Shown piece by piece: positions 1 through 8,069 of a DNA stretch of 24,104 nt. The position numbers and the translations under genes were made by a program. The stretch comes from Flavobacteriales bacterium (GTDB lineage: Bacteria; Bacteroidota; Bacteroidia; Flavobacteriales; PHOS-HE28): positions 1 to 24,104 of the forward strand of contig SSGN01000189.1 of NCBI GenBank assembly GCA_008016945.1. The letters run 5' to 3'. The notes beneath the pieces were generated by a model that saw nothing but the letters and a program-made list of their open reading frames with translations, made no database searches and was not told where the DNA came from. Position 1 is the first letter of the stretch; each line of letters starts with the position of its first letter.

Positions 1-2
1 AC

Positions 3-368
3 ATGAGCTGGCACGGCAAGTACTGGATCATGCAACGCATCGACTGGAGCGTATGGGAACTTGGCAGGCTGGAGCAACGGTACGGGCAACCCGTTACGCT
101 GTACGATGGCGATGAGCAGTACTACGGCCTGTTCACCGCGCGGCACCACTACCAACAAGCCTTGGAATACGCGAAGGATCCCGCGCTGAAGGCGCTGGCC
201 TGCCACCTGCTCGAAGCCTGCGAAAAACAATGGCGCACCTTCAACGGCCAAGTCGGCGAAGGACCGCATGTGTACAACCACCTGCTCACCGACCGCAGGA
301 GCAGCGCCTTCTACCGTGATCTGGTCGAATGCCGGGGGTACGATGATTTCGTACGGCGGTTCCGGTGA
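3..368 (+). CDS. C-terminal fragment of a hypothetical protein (5' end outside window)
   Basis: This frame is open from the left edge to a TGA at 366-368. The in-frame ATG at position 3 is most likely an internal Met of a larger gene cut by the window. The 121 visible residues are soluble and rich in aromatic and charged residues. A helical stretch around residues 45-80 (ARHHYQQALEYAKD followed by a Leu/Ala/Cys helix) resembles the last TPR-like helical pair found at the end of large Bacteroidota hypothetical proteins, but I cannot name a family with certainty. The stop lies one base from the stop codon of the convergent superoxide dismutase gene, so the two transcripts must end inside or overlap each other's coding region. 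Function unknown. Confidence 0.6.
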   Translation: MSWHGKYWIMQRIDWSVWELGRLEQRYGQPVTLYDGDEQYYGLFTARHHYQQALEYAKDPALKALACHLLEACEKQWRTFNGQVGEGPHVYNHLLTDRRSSAFYRDLVECRGYDDFVRRFR

Positions 369-369
369 G

Positions 370-1119
370 CTACCCCAGCCGCTTCGCCACCGCGTCCCAA
401 TTCACCACCTGCCACCAGTTGGCCACATACTCGTTGCGTTTGTTCTGGTAGTGCAGGTAGTAGGCGTGCTCCCATACATCGAGGCCGAGCAGGGGGTTCC
501 CCTTGAAGTCGCTCGCGTGCATCAACGGGCAATCCTGATTGGGCGTGGAGCCAATGGCCAGTTCGCCGTTGCGCTCAACCAACCACGCCCAGCCGCTGCC
601 GAAGCGTTTCATGGCCGCATCGGTGAAGGCCTCCTTGAACTTGTCGAAGGAGCCGAACGAGGCGTTGAGGGCGTCGAGCACCCTGCCTTCGGGCGCACCT
701 TTCCCACCCGGCCCCATCACCTCCCAGAAGAAGTTGTGGTTCCACGTGCCGCCGGCGTTATTGCGCACCTTGGCGCTGAAGTCCCCGGCGCGGGCCAGCA
801 GGTCCGCCTCGTCCTTCGCCTGCACACCTTCGGCCGCGATGGCCTCGTTCACGTTCTTCACATAACCAGCGTGGTGCTTGGTGTAATGGATCTCCATGGT
901 GCGGGCATCGATGGAGGGCTCCAGCGCGTTGTAGGCGTAGGGCAGGGCGATCTGGGCGAGCTGCAGGCCGGGTCCGACAGGTGTTTCGGGTGTTGTACCC
1001 GCGGTCTCGCCGGAACCCTCGGCCGCATTGCACGATGCACTATGGGCAAGCACCGGGCCGGCGATCAACGCGCCGACCGATGCCTTCAGCGAGCGGGAAA
1101 GGAATTGTTTGCGGTCCAT
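370..1119 (-). CDS. sod: Fe/Mn superoxide dismutase, Mn-type signature, with N-terminal export-like extension
   Basis: Converts superoxide to peroxide and oxygen. The 249-residue product holds a full Fe/Mn-SOD domain from about residue 52. The metal ligands are H78 (in EIHYTKHH), H128 (in TWNHNFFW), D214 and H218 (in LDVWEHAYY), with Y86 as the gateway Tyr. GG before the second ligand together with Gln195 in the NQD motif is the pattern of Mn or cambialistic enzymes rather than Fe-type. Unlike ordinary cytosolic SODs it begins with about 50 extra residues: a basic start (DRKQFLSR, a weak RK variant of a Tat-like signal), a hydrophobic run to residue 25, a Cys at 30 and a Gly/Thr/Pro linker. 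This suggests export or lipid anchoring, though the lipobox is poor. The start at 1119 gives the complete extension. A TACCTTAG -7-like box lies just upstream (1131-1124). Confidence 0.95.
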   Translation of the reverse strand: MDRKQFLSRSLKASVGALIAGPVLAHSASCNAAEGSGETAGTTPETPVGPGLQLAQIALPYAYNALEPSIDARTMEIHYTKHHAGYVKNVNEAIAAEGVQAKDEADLLARAGDFSAKVRNNAGGTWNHNFFWEVMGPGGKGAPEGRVLDALNASFGSFDKFKEAFTDAAMKRFGSGWAWLVERNGELAIGSTPNQDCPLMHASDFKGNPLLGLDVWEHAYYLHYQNKRNEYVANWWQVVNWDAVAKRLG

Positions 1120-1123
1120 GGTG

Positions 1124-1131
1124 CTAAGGTA
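1124..1131 (-). promoter_or_regulatory. weak -7-like box upstream of sod
   Basis: Read on the minus strand this is TACCTTAG, one mismatch from the Bacteroidota -7 consensus TAnnTTTG. Only four bases separate it from the sod ATG, so if used it would give a nearly leaderless mRNA. No clear -33 TTG was found at the usual distance. Low-confidence call. Confidence 0.25.
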
Positions 1132-1200
1132 GCGCCTGGAGGGGTGGAAGGAACGCAGCCCACGCCGATAAGGACGTGATCGAGACGATCCGCGCGCGGA

Positions 1201-1710
1201 TCAACCGAAGCTCACGAGCAACTGGCCCTTTTCAACGGCTTTTCCCTTTTCGGCATGGATACTGGCGATGCTGGCATCGCCCGGGGCCTTCAGCAGATTC
1301 TCCATCTTCATGGCCTCCAACACCAGTATGGGGTCGCCCTTCTTCACGGTGTCGCCGGGCTTCACCAGGATGTTGAGCACCATACCCGGCATCGGGGCCT
1401 TCAGTTCCTTCACCTTGGTGGTGGCCTTGTTCAACCCCAAGGTCTGCATCAGCCGCGTGCGGTCGTCCTGCAACTGTACGGTGTAGGTGTGTGCGCCGAT
1501 CCGCAGTCGCACACTGCCGTTCTCCCTATCCTCCTTCAGCACCAGTACGCGATGGCTGCGGCCATGCCTCACCAGGCTGAATGCCGAGGGGCCGGTGCGT
1601 ACAAGGTCAACGGTGCTTTCGCCAGTGGGTGTCCATGGGGCCGAAGGCGTTGCGCGCTCCAGCACGATGACGTCTTCCTTGGCGTTGACAGCGGCGTGGA
1701 GTTTGGCCAT
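1201..1710 (-). CDS. biotin carboxyl carrier protein (biotin/lipoyl attachment domain)
   Basis: Carries biotin for a biotin-dependent acyl-CoA or pyruvate-type carboxylase. The 169-residue protein has a biotinyl domain at about residues 103-168 with the canonical EAMKM motif at 132-136; K135 is the predicted biotinylated lysine. A Pro-Met-Pro-Gly turn (106-109) precedes it, as in BCCP domains. The N-terminal 100 residues are a small beta-rich region like that of Bacteroidota acetyl-/propionyl-CoA carboxylase carrier subunits, not the long Pro/Ala linker of AccB. No carboxylase or biotin carboxylase subunit is encoded in this window, so the partner enzyme must lie elsewhere. A TACCTTCG box at 1752-1745 is a plausible promoter. 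Carrier function is confident; the exact carboxylase is unknown. Confidence 0.92.
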   Translation of the reverse strand: MAKLHAAVNAKEDVIVLERATPSAPWTPTGESTVDLVRTGPSAFSLVRHGRSHRVLVLKEDRENGSVRLRIGAHTYTVQLQDDRTRLMQTLGLNKATTKVKELKAPMPGMVLNILVKPGDTVKKGDPILVLEAMKMENLLKAPGDASIASIHAEKGKAVEKGQLLVSFG

Positions 1711-1744
1711 GGTTTGCGGCTTGGTGGTTCTCTTAGAAGGTGAG

Positions 1745-1752
1745 CGAAGGTA
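1745..1752 (-). promoter_or_regulatory. candidate -7 element for the biotin carrier gene
   Basis: Minus-strand TACCTTCG, one base from TAnnTTTG, lies 34 bp upstream of the BCCP ATG and in the short gap after rnhA. The same TAnnTTCG variant recurs upstream of lysS and of the cold-shock-domain gene in this window. No convincing -33 element. Confidence 0.35.
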
Positions 1753-1761
1753 GGGAGGTGC

Positions 1762-2229
1762 TCAAAGCAGGGTCTCGGCTTGTGCCTCATACCCCTCGTC
1801 CACGGCCAGCACGCTCTGGTTGCGGGCGGCTACCGCGAGTTGATCGCACAATTCGTTGAGCGGATGGCCATTGTGGCCTCGGATCCATTGGAACCGTACG
1901 TTGTGTTTACGGTATACCTGAAGGAAGCGTTTCCACAGGTCCGGATTCTTCACTTTGGCCCAGCGCTTCCGCTCCCAGCCGAAGAGCCACCCCTGTTCCA
2001 CGGCATCCACCACGTATTTGCTGTCGCTCACCACCAGCACGTCCATGCCCGGTGCTTTCAGCGCCTCCAGGGCGGCGATCACCGCCATGAGCTCCATGCG
2101 GTTGTTGGTGGTGCGCCGGTAGCCGCCCCACAGCTCTTTGCGGTGTGGGCCGCTTTCCAGTACGGCGCCGTAGCCTCCTGGCCCCGGGTTGCCACTCGCA
2201 GCACCGTCGGTATGAATGGTGATCTTCAT
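1762..2229 (-). CDS. rnhA: ribonuclease HI
   Basis: Cleaves the RNA strand of RNA/DNA hybrids, as in R-loop and Okazaki-primer removal. The 155-residue length matches bacterial RNase HI. All catalytic carboxylates are visible: D8 (IHTDGA), E46 (NNRMELMA), D69 (VVSDSKY) and D129 (LNELCDQLA). The catalytic His119 sits in IRGHNGHP. The basic substrate-handle region is present around residues 84-100 ([15 protein letters not shown]), so this is the classic E. coli-like form. It lies 44 bp downstream of the marC-like gene on the same strand, so it may be the last gene of a purN-marC-rnhA transcript. No strong promoter was seen in the gap. Confidence 0.97.
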   Translation of the reverse strand: MKITIHTDGAASGNPGPGGYGAVLESGPHRKELWGGYRRTTNNRMELMAVIAALEALKAPGMDVLVVSDSKYVVDAVEQGWLFGWERKRWAKVKNPDLWKRFLQVYRKHNVRFQWIRGHNGHPLNELCDQLAVAARNQSVLAVDEGYEAQAETLL

Positions 2230-2273
2230 GGGAGGTCCGTGCGGACCGCAAAGAACGGAATACGCCCCCGCGC

Positions 2274-2885
2274 TCAGGTGGTCGGGAACAATTGGGTGAT
2301 GTTCGCCGCGAACAGCTTCACCGAGATGGCGAGCACGATCACCCCGAAGGCCTTCTTGATGATGATGAGCCCCACCCGGCCCAGCAGCCGTTCGATACGC
2401 GAGGTGAGCAGGAGCACCAGCAACACGGGGATCATGTTCAGCAGGATGGCGAAGAGGATGTTGATGCTGGCGAACTCGGCGCGGAGGGAAAGGATGGTGG
2501 TGATGCTGCCCGCGCCGGCGATCACCGGAAAGGCCAATGGGACCACGCTGTACACCTTGTTGTCATCCCTACCATCGGTGAGGCCCGGAGCCGAGAGGTC
2601 TTCCTTGAAGAGCCGCACCCCGAGGATCATCTCTAAAGCGATGAAGAAGAGCACCAAGGCGCCCGCCACGGCGAAGGAGCGGACGTCGATGCCCAACAGG
2701 TTGAGGATCCCTTCGCCCAAGTAAAGGAAGGAGACCATGATGCCCAGGCTCACCAGCACGGCCCGGGCGGGATAGATCTTGCCCGCCTTCTCGCGTACTT
2801 GAAGGATCAGGGGGATACCCCCCACGATGTCGATCACCGCGAACAGGATCAGGAAGGCCTTACCGATCTCGCTCAGGTCGATCAT
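2274..2885 (-). CDS. MarC/UPF0056-family inner-membrane protein
   Basis: A polytopic membrane protein with about six hydrophobic helices and the family's [12 protein letters not shown] segment around residues 113-124. MarC proteins (NAAT family) have no firmly established substrate, so none is assigned. I place the start at the ATG at 2885, giving 203 residues beginning [11 protein letters not shown], as in relatives. A longer reading from a TTG at 2924 overlaps the purN stop codon and would add 13 residues ([12 protein letters not shown] plus the start) that look non-native for this family. The gene follows purN closely on the same strand, so co-transcription is likely. Confidence 0.9.
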   Translation of the reverse strand: MIDLSEIGKAFLILFAVIDIVGGIPLILQVREKAGKIYPARAVLVSLGIMVSFLYLGEGILNLLGIDVRSFAVAGALVLFFIALEMILGVRLFKEDLSAPGLTDGRDDNKVYSVVPLAFPVIAGAGSITTILSLRAEFASINILFAILLNMIPVLLVLLLTSRIERLLGRVGLIIIKKAFGVIVLAISVKLFAANITQLFPTT

Positions 2886-2920
2886 GGGGTACGGTGGGTG
2901 TAGGGGTGACCTGGCATCGC

Positions 2921-3502
2921 TCAATGTCCTTCGGCCAATAGGTTCTTGACCACGGCTTCCACCACCTGGGGCAAGTGGGTGTGCTCCAGCTCATGGATCC
3001 GGGCGGCGAGGCTTTCGGGGGTATCGTCGGCCAGCACGGGACAGGCGAACCGTGCGATGTGTTCGCCCTCGTCGAACCGTTCGTTCACATAGTGTATGGT
3101 GATGCCGCTCTCCGTTTCTCCGGCCGCGAGCACCGCTTCGTGGACATGGTGCCCGTACATCCCTTTGCCACCGTAATTCGGAAGCAACGAGGGGTGCAGG
3201 TTGATGATGCGCCGGGGGTAGGCGGCGATCAGGGTGGCCGGGATCAGCCGAAGGAACCCCGCCAACACCACCAGGTCGACCCGCTGGCCCTGGAGTTCCC
3301 GGAGCACGTCCCCGGAGCGGAGTTGGGTGCCGTTGAAGAGGTAAAGGGGTACCCCCAGGTCCCACGCTCGTTGGACCACCCCGGCGCTTGGCTGGTCGCA
3401 ACCGATAAGGACCACCTGGGCGTCGGGGCGGTCATTGAAGTGCTCCACCAAGCGCTGGGCATTGGTGCCGCTACCAGAAGCAAGGATCGCGATCCGGATC
3501 AT
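2921..3502 (-). CDS. purN: phosphoribosylglycinamide formyltransferase (PurN)
   Basis: Transfers a formyl group from 10-formyl-THF to GAR in step 3 of de novo purine synthesis. The 193 residues match folate-dependent GARFT. The phosphate-binding GSGTN is at 10-14. The catalytic triad is N101 and H103 in INLHPSLLP and D144 in the RFDEGE loop, equivalent to E. coli N106, H108 and D144. An AGGAG Shine-Dalgarno-like stretch (3506-3510, minus strand) precedes the ATG, which is unusual in Bacteroidota, where SD sequences are mostly absent. The gene is divergent from acpP across a 188-bp gap, the usual Bacteroidota arrangement. Confidence 0.97.
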   Translation of the reverse strand: MIRIAILASGSGTNAQRLVEHFNDRPDAQVVLIGCDQPSAGVVQRAWDLGVPLYLFNGTQLRSGDVLRELQGQRVDLVVLAGFLRLIPATLIAAYPRRIINLHPSLLPNYGGKGMYGHHVHEAVLAAGETESGITIHYVNERFDEGEHIARFACPVLADDTPESLAARIHELEHTHLPQVVEAVVKNLLAEGH

Positions 3503-3634
3503 GTTCTCCTGGCGCTAAGATCGGCCATCGGATGATCCTGAAAGGGTTTTTTCGCCTCAGCGGACCCGTTCCACCCGTCCATCACGAACAGGCGCCGTGG
3601 GAAAAACGGAGGGGGCCTTCGACCGGGGTCACTG

Positions 3635-3662
3635 TTGCGCGTATGGAAAATGTCTTTCTTTG
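3635..3662 (+). promoter_or_regulatory. candidate promoter for acpP-fabF-rnc
   Basis: TTG at 3635-3637, a 17-bp spacer, then TTTCTTTG at 3655-3662. This fits the Bacteroidota TTG-N17-23-TAnnTTTG pattern with one mismatch in the -7 box. It lies 28 bp upstream of the acpP ATG in the purN/acpP divergent gap. Confidence 0.4.
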
Positions 3663-3690
3663 CACCCTGTTCAACCAACAACGCACGGAC

Positions 3691-3927
3691 ATGTCGGATA
3701 TCAAGTCAAGGGTCATCGCCATCATCGTGGACAAGCTCGGAGTGGATCAGGGCGAAGTCACGCCAGAAGCGAGCTTCACGAACGACCTTGGCGCTGACAG
3801 CCTCGATACCGTCGAACTCATCATGGAGTTCGAGAAGGAGTTCAACATCGCCATCCCCGACGACCAGGCCGAGAAGATCCAGACCGTGGGTCAGGCTGTG
3901 GACTACGTGGAGAAGAACGCGAAGTAA
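3691..3927 (+). CDS. acpP: acyl carrier protein
   Basis: Carries growing acyl chains on a 4'-phosphopantetheine arm in type II fatty acid synthesis. The 78-residue acidic protein has the diagnostic [10 protein letters not shown] motif, with S37 as the phosphopantetheine attachment site, and the usual four-helix pattern ending in a short helix near the C terminus. The ATG at 3691 gives the standard length; the frame stays open upstream to 3532, but that part does not resemble ACP. The gene lies 12 bp before fabF on the same strand, the conserved acpP-fabF pairing, so the carrier and its condensing enzyme are made together. Confidence 0.98.
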   Translation: MSDIKSRVIAIIVDKLGVDQGEVTPEASFTNDLGADSLDTVELIMEFEKEFNIAIPDDQAEKIQTVGQAVDYVEKNAK

Positions 3928-3939
3928 ATCCAGCACCGC

Positions 3940-5190
3940 ATGCAGCTCAGACGAGTGGTCGTCACCGGTCTGGGCGCGCTCACTCCCCTCGGGAACACCC
4001 TCAAGGAGTACTGGGAGGGCCTGGTGAGCGGCCGTAGCGGAGCTGCGCCCATAACGCGCTTCGACGCCAGCAAGTTCAAGACGCGGTTCGCCTGCGAGGT
4101 GAAGGGCTTCAACCCCGAAGACTTCATCGACCGCAAGGAGGCCCGCAAGATGGACCCCTACACCCAGTTCGCCGTGGTCTGCGCCGATGAGGCGATCAAG
4201 GACAGCGGCCTGGACCTGGAGAAGGTGGACCGTGAACGCATCGGCGTGATCTGGGGTAGCGGCATCGGTGGGCTGAAGACCTTCCAGGACGAATGCATCG
4301 CCTTTGGTAAGGGTGACGGTACCCCACGCTTCAATCCGTTCTTCATCCCCAAGATGATCGCGGATAGCGCTGCGGGCCTCATCAGTATGCGCCATGTGCT
4401 TCGCGGGCCCAGCTATGTCACCGCCAGCGCCTGTGCCAGCAGCAACAACTCGATGATCGATGCCTTCAACTACATCCGCCTCGGCACCTGTGTGGCCGTG
4501 GTAACGGGTGGCAGCGAGGCGGCGATCTATGAGGCTGGGGTGGGGGGCTTCAACGCCCTGCATGCCATGAGCACCCGCAATGACGATCCCGCGACCGCTT
4601 CGCGCCCCTACGACAAGGACCGCGACGGTTTCGTGCTGGGCGAGGGTGGCGCGGCCATCATCCTGGAGGATCTGGAGCACGCCCTTGCGCGTGGGGCCAA
4701 GATCTACGCCGAGGTGATCGGTGGGGGCATGAGCAGCGATGCCTACCACATCACCGCACCACACCCCGATGGGTTGGGCGCGGAGTTGTGCATGAAGCAT
4801 GCATTGCGCGATGCGGGCCTGCAGCCTTCGGATATCGATTACATCAACACCCACGGCACCAGTACGCCCATCGGCGATCCGCAGGAGGTGAAGGCCATCC
4901 AGCGCCTATTCGGGGAGCATGCCAATAAGCTGAACATCAGCGCCACCAAGAGCATGACCGGGCATTTGCTCGGTGGTGCCGGCGCGGTGGAGGGTATTGC
5001 GGCGATCATGGCCGTGTACAACGATATCGTACCGCCTACGATCAACCACTTCACGGACGATCCGGAGATCGATCCGCAGTTGAACTTCACGTTCAACACC
5101 GCCCAGCAACGCACGGTGAACGCGGCCATGAGCAACACCTTCGGTTTCGGCGGTCACAACACGGCGGTGATCTTCCGCAAGTACCGGTAG
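3940..5190 (+). CDS. fabF: beta-ketoacyl-ACP synthase II
   Basis: Condenses malonyl-ACP with acyl-ACP to elongate fatty acids. The 416-residue thiolase-fold protein carries the full Cys-His-His set: C165 in TASACASS, H305 in NTHGTSTPIGD and H342 in TGHLLGGAG. These match E. coli FabF C163, H303 and H340. The C-terminal NTFGFGGHN motif is intact. It sits between acpP and rnc with 12-bp and 9-bp gaps, so all three genes are almost certainly on one transcript. FabF rather than FabB is chosen from length and from the acpP-fabF context. Confidence 0.97.
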   Translation: MQLRRVVVTGLGALTPLGNTLKEYWEGLVSGRSGAAPITRFDASKFKTRFACEVKGFNPEDFIDRKEARKMDPYTQFAVVCADEAIKDSGLDLEKVDRERIGVIWGSGIGGLKTFQDECIAFGKGDGTPRFNPFFIPKMIADSAAGLISMRHVLRGPSYVTASACASSNNSMIDAFNYIRLGTCVAVVTGGSEAAIYEAGVGGFNALHAMSTRNDDPATASRPYDKDRDGFVLGEGGAAIILEDLEHALARGAKIYAEVIGGGMSSDAYHITAPHPDGLGAELCMKHALRDAGLQPSDIDYINTHGTSTPIGDPQEVKAIQRLFGEHANKLNISATKSMTGHLLGGAGAVEGIAAIMAVYNDIVPPTINHFTDDPEIDPQLNFTFNTAQQRTVNAAMSNTFGFGGHNTAVIFRKYR

Positions 5191-5199
5191 TACGGCAGC

Positions 5200-6015
5200 G
5201 TGATCAAGAGCCTTTTCCATCGTGCGCGCAACCCCGAAGAACGCCGGGTGCGGGCATGGTGTCGGCAGGAGTTGGGCATCACCCCGGGCAACCTTCCGCT
5301 CTACAGGCAGGCCCTACGCCACGTGAGCGCGGTCACCGAGGGCCGCACCGACCTACCCGATAACGAACGGCTCGAGTTCCTGGGCGATGCCGTGCTCGAT
5401 ACCATCATCGGCGACATGCTCTTCGCGGCCTATCCCGATAAAGGAGAGGGCTTCCTTACCCGCATGCGCAGCAAGCTGGTGAGCCGCCAGCAACTGAACG
5501 CCTTGGCGAAGAAGATCGGGATCGAACGGGTGTTGGAAAGCAATGTGGCCCGATCCCATGAGTCTTCGGTCCCTGGCAATGCCGTGGAGGCCCTTATCGG
5601 TGCGCTTTTCCTGGATCGTGGCTTCGACCGTACACGGAAGGTGGTGGTGAAGCTGTTGCATGCCCACTTCGATGTGAAGGAGATCGAGCGGGAGGACCGT
5701 GACGGCAAGAGCCGACTGTTGGAGTGGGGGCAGAAGCGCCGGAAGAAGGTGGAGTTCATCGTGCGTGAGGAAGGCGGCAACGGACGGGGAAAGCATTATG
5801 TGGCCGAGGTGCGTATCAATGGCGATGTGCGTGGCACGGGTCAGGGCACCAGCAAGAAGGTGGCCGAACAGGATGCTGCACAGAGCGCCTTCCGGAGCAT
5901 GCGATCACGCAAGCCACACCCCCCCAAGCCAGCGCCCCAGGGTACCGCACCCGAGGATCATGCTCCGACCATGCATGCCTCCAGGCGGTCAGGTGCCGGA
6001 TCCCGCCGGGGCTGA
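5200..6015 (+). CDS. rnc: ribonuclease III
   Basis: Cleaves double-stranded RNA in rRNA and mRNA processing. The GTG start at 5200 gives 271 residues. The nuclease domain has the signature NERLEFLGDAVLD (55-67) with metal ligands E59 and D63, and E130 in the second acidic site. The residue equivalent to Aquifex D107 is Asn127 (GNAVEALIG); I recall the same GNAxEALIG form in other Bacteroidota, so I do not read it as inactivation. A double-stranded-RNA-binding domain follows (about 168-233, with GTGQGTSKKVAEQDAA). The tail after 235 is low-complexity, rich in Pro, His and Arg, and probably disordered. It follows fabF by 9 bp. Confidence 0.96.
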   Translation: MIKSLFHRARNPEERRVRAWCRQELGITPGNLPLYRQALRHVSAVTEGRTDLPDNERLEFLGDAVLDTIIGDMLFAAYPDKGEGFLTRMRSKLVSRQQLNALAKKIGIERVLESNVARSHESSVPGNAVEALIGALFLDRGFDRTRKVVVKLLHAHFDVKEIEREDRDGKSRLLEWGQKRRKKVEFIVREEGGNGRGKHYVAEVRINGDVRGTGQGTSKKVAEQDAAQSAFRSMRSRKPHPPKPAPQGTAPEDHAPTMHASRRSGAGSRRG

Positions 6016-6071
6016 TTTGGCTTCTTGTGTGTTCTTCTTGGACAGCGAGGTTGGCCGTGCGTGGGTCGTGC

Positions 6072-6080
6072 GGGGGGGGG
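6072..6080. repeat. nine-base G homopolymer between rnc and the IPExxxVDY gene
   Basis: An uninterrupted run of nine G residues lies in the 183-bp gap after rnc, about 60 bp upstream of the promoter-like box at 6143. It could be prone to slippage or to assembly error. Confidence 0.8.
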
Positions 6081-6142
6081 CTCTTAAACAACGGTGGTTG
6101 ATACAGGCGATCACTTAACATGGCAAGGCTGCCGGGCGTGGC

Positions 6143-6150
6143 TAATTTTG
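6143..6150 (+). promoter_or_regulatory. -7 element upstream of the IPExxxVDY-pyk pair
   Basis: TAATTTTG is a perfect TAnnTTTG match, 48 bp upstream of the ATG at 6199. No TTG lies at the ideal -33 spacing. It suggests that the IPExxxVDY gene and pyk have their own promoter rather than depending on read-through from rnc. Confidence 0.45.
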
Positions 6151-6198
6151 GCCGACCATTGCGACCATGGCCCCTGTGCATGGCGTGCAGCATGGACC

Positions 6199-6612
6199 AT
6201 GGCCAAGCATAAACTCGATATCGAGCTCGCCCCCGACGTCACGGTGATCGGCATCAGCAGCCATGTGCACGACTACCGGCTTTGCTGGTCGTTGAATCGG
6301 AGGACCGGACTTGAGCTTACGCGTCGGCGCGCCGACATCAGCGATGGAGCCAACGGTATCGTTGCGCAGTATTCGGTCTACGATCACGTGGACGAACCAT
6401 CGCGGGCCCGGTACACACTGGTGAACAATCATAGCGGTGATGGTATTCTGTTGAAGGACCAGCGCCATGTGGACTTTTTTCTGGTGGTGGACAACGAATT
6501 GGCTGAACTGAACCCCGACCTGCTGGCACAGGTGCGTTCCGCCGAATTCGTGCTTACCGCTTTCAAACTACCGTACGAACAATTGCGAGCAGGACATAAG
6601 CTCTTGCAATAG
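6199..6612 (+). CDS. IPExxxVDY-family protein (Bacteroidota-specific, function unknown)
   Basis: A 137-residue protein in the conserved rnc-IPExxxVDY-pyk position. The N-terminal half shows the family's DYRLCWSLNR pattern (25-34, usually DYrLAyfLNk) and the C terminus its conserved V-x-T-A-F-x-x-x-x-x-x-L helix. The namesake motif is degenerate: it reads LKDQRHVDF at 85-93, keeping only V-D and an aromatic. The ATG at 6199 (MAKHKLDIEL) is chosen over an upstream GTG at 6094, because the extra 35 residues do not resemble the family and include the promoter-like box. Pyk follows after 35 bp, so the two are likely co-transcribed. No biochemical role is known to me. Confidence 0.85.
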   Translation: MAKHKLDIELAPDVTVIGISSHVHDYRLCWSLNRRTGLELTRRRADISDGANGIVAQYSVYDHVDEPSRARYTLVNNHSGDGILLKDQRHVDFFLVVDNELAELNPDLLAQVRSAEFVLTAFKLPYEQLRAGHKLLQ

Positions 6613-6647
6613 AGACCGCACCCGTGCCGAGGTTTCGGCGACACCCG

Positions 6648-8069
6648 ATGAACGACCCCAAGACCAAGATCGTAGCCACCATTGGCCCAGCATCATCAAG
6701 CAAGGAGGTACTCCGTGAGATGATGTTGAGCGGACTCGATGTTTGCCGCCTCAATTTCAGCCACGGCAGCTATCAGTTCTACGCCAACCTGATCGGCACC
6801 ATCCGCGAACTGAACACCGAACTCGGCCTCACCACCGCCATCCTGGCCGACCTTCAGGGGCCCAAGATGCGGGTGGGGGAAATGGCCGATGGGCCCATCC
6901 TGCTGGAAGATGGAAGTGAGCTGGTGATCACCACGGAACCCATCAAAGGAAGGCCCGGGATCGTGAGTACGAGCTATGCGCAGTTCCCCAAGGATGTGAA
7001 GAAAGGAGAGCTGGTGCTGCTCGATGATGGAAAGCTGAGGCTGGAGGTGACCGCCACCGATGGCTCTACCACCGTGACCACGCGGGTGATCCACGGAGGA
7101 CCGCTCAGCTCCAACAAGGGCCTGAATCTGCCGAATACCAAGATCAGCCTCCCGAGCCTGACCGAGAAGGATCGCCAGGACCTGGATTTCGCACTGGACC
7201 ATGATGTGGATTGGATCGGACTGAGCTTCGTGCGCGGGGCCCGGGACATCATCGAACTGAAGCACATCATCCTGCAACGCGAGAAAGCCTCCAAGGTGGT
7301 GGCCAAGATCGAGAAGCCCGAAGCGCTGGTGGAGATCGACGAGATCATCCGGGAGGCCGATGCGTTGATGGTGGCGCGTGGCGACCTGGGTGTGGAGATC
7401 CCCATGGAGAGGGTGCCGCTGGTGCAGAAGGACATCATCAAACGGTGTCTGGCCCAACACAGGCCGGTGATCGTGGCCACCCAGATGATGGAGAGCATGA
7501 TCACCAACATCACGCCCACTCGCGCCGAGGTGAACGATGTGGCCAATGCCGTACTGGACCACGCTGATGCGGTGATGCTGAGCGCCGAGACCAGCGTGGG
7601 CAAATTCCCCGTAGAGGCCGTCAAGGCCATGAACAGGATCCTGCTCCACATGGAGACCAGCGATGCCATGTTCAATGTGGAAGAACCCGGCCTGCCGGAC
7701 AACGAACGTCTGGTGACCGACGCCATCTGTACGGCCAGCGTGCGCATGGCGGCCGCCATCGACATCAAGGCCATCGTGACCATGACACACAGTGGTTACA
7801 CCGCGATCAAGATCAGTAGCATGCGGCCCAAGGCCCACATCTTCGCCTTCACCAGCAACCGCAGCATCCTCTGCACGCTCAACCTGGTGTGGGGCGTGCG
7901 CGCGCAGTATTACGACAAGATCGTGAGCACCGACCACACCATCGCCGACATCAAGCACATCCTGCGCAGCAAGAAGCTGGTGAAACCCGGTGACCTGGTG
8001 ATCAACACCGCCAGCATGCCCATCGCCGAACAAGGGATGAGCAACATGTTGAAGTTGAGCGCGGTGTAG
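6648..8069 (+). CDS. pyk: pyruvate kinase
   Basis: Converts phosphoenolpyruvate and ADP to pyruvate and ATP, the last step of glycolysis. The 473 residues include R34/N36/S38 in the first loop (CRLNFSHG), the B domain between DLQGPKMRVG (68-77) and about 165, the catalytic K220 with E222 (VAKIEKPEA), D246 in ARGDLGVEIP, and T278 in VATQMMES. The C-terminal allosteric domain is complete. The start is the ATG at 6648 (MNDPKTKIVATIGP); an upstream GTG at 6624 would add eight residues and is less like the family. The coding region ends in an inverted repeat shared with the convergent transporter gene. Confidence 0.97.
   Translation: MNDPKTKIVATIGPASSSKEVLREMMLSGLDVCRLNFSHGSYQFYANLIGTIRELNTELGLTTAILADLQGPKMRVGEMADGPILLEDGSELVITTEPIKGRPGIVSTSYAQFPKDVKKGELVLLDDGKLRLEVTATDGSTTVTTRVIHGGPLSSNKGLNLPNTKISLPSLTEKDRQDLDFALDHDVDWIGLSFVRGARDIIELKHIILQREKASKVVAKIEKPEALVEIDEIIREADALMVARGDLGVEIPMERVPLVQKDIIKRCLAQHRPVIVATQMMESMITNITPTRAEVNDVANAVLDHADAVMLSAETSVGKFPVEAVKAMNRILLHMETSDAMFNVEEPGLPDNERLVTDAICTASVRMAAAIDIKAIVTMTHSGYTAIKISSMRPKAHIFAFTSNRSILCTLNLVWGVRAQYYDKIVSTDHTIADIKHILRSKKLVKPGDLVINTASMPIAEQGMSNMLKLSAV

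Noticed and set aside
2886..2924. TTG start for the MarC-family gene overlapping the purN stop
   Set aside because: The added residues are polar and Pro-rich and do not resemble the MarC N terminus; the ATG at 2885 fits. The TTGA overlap keeps it as a minor alternative.
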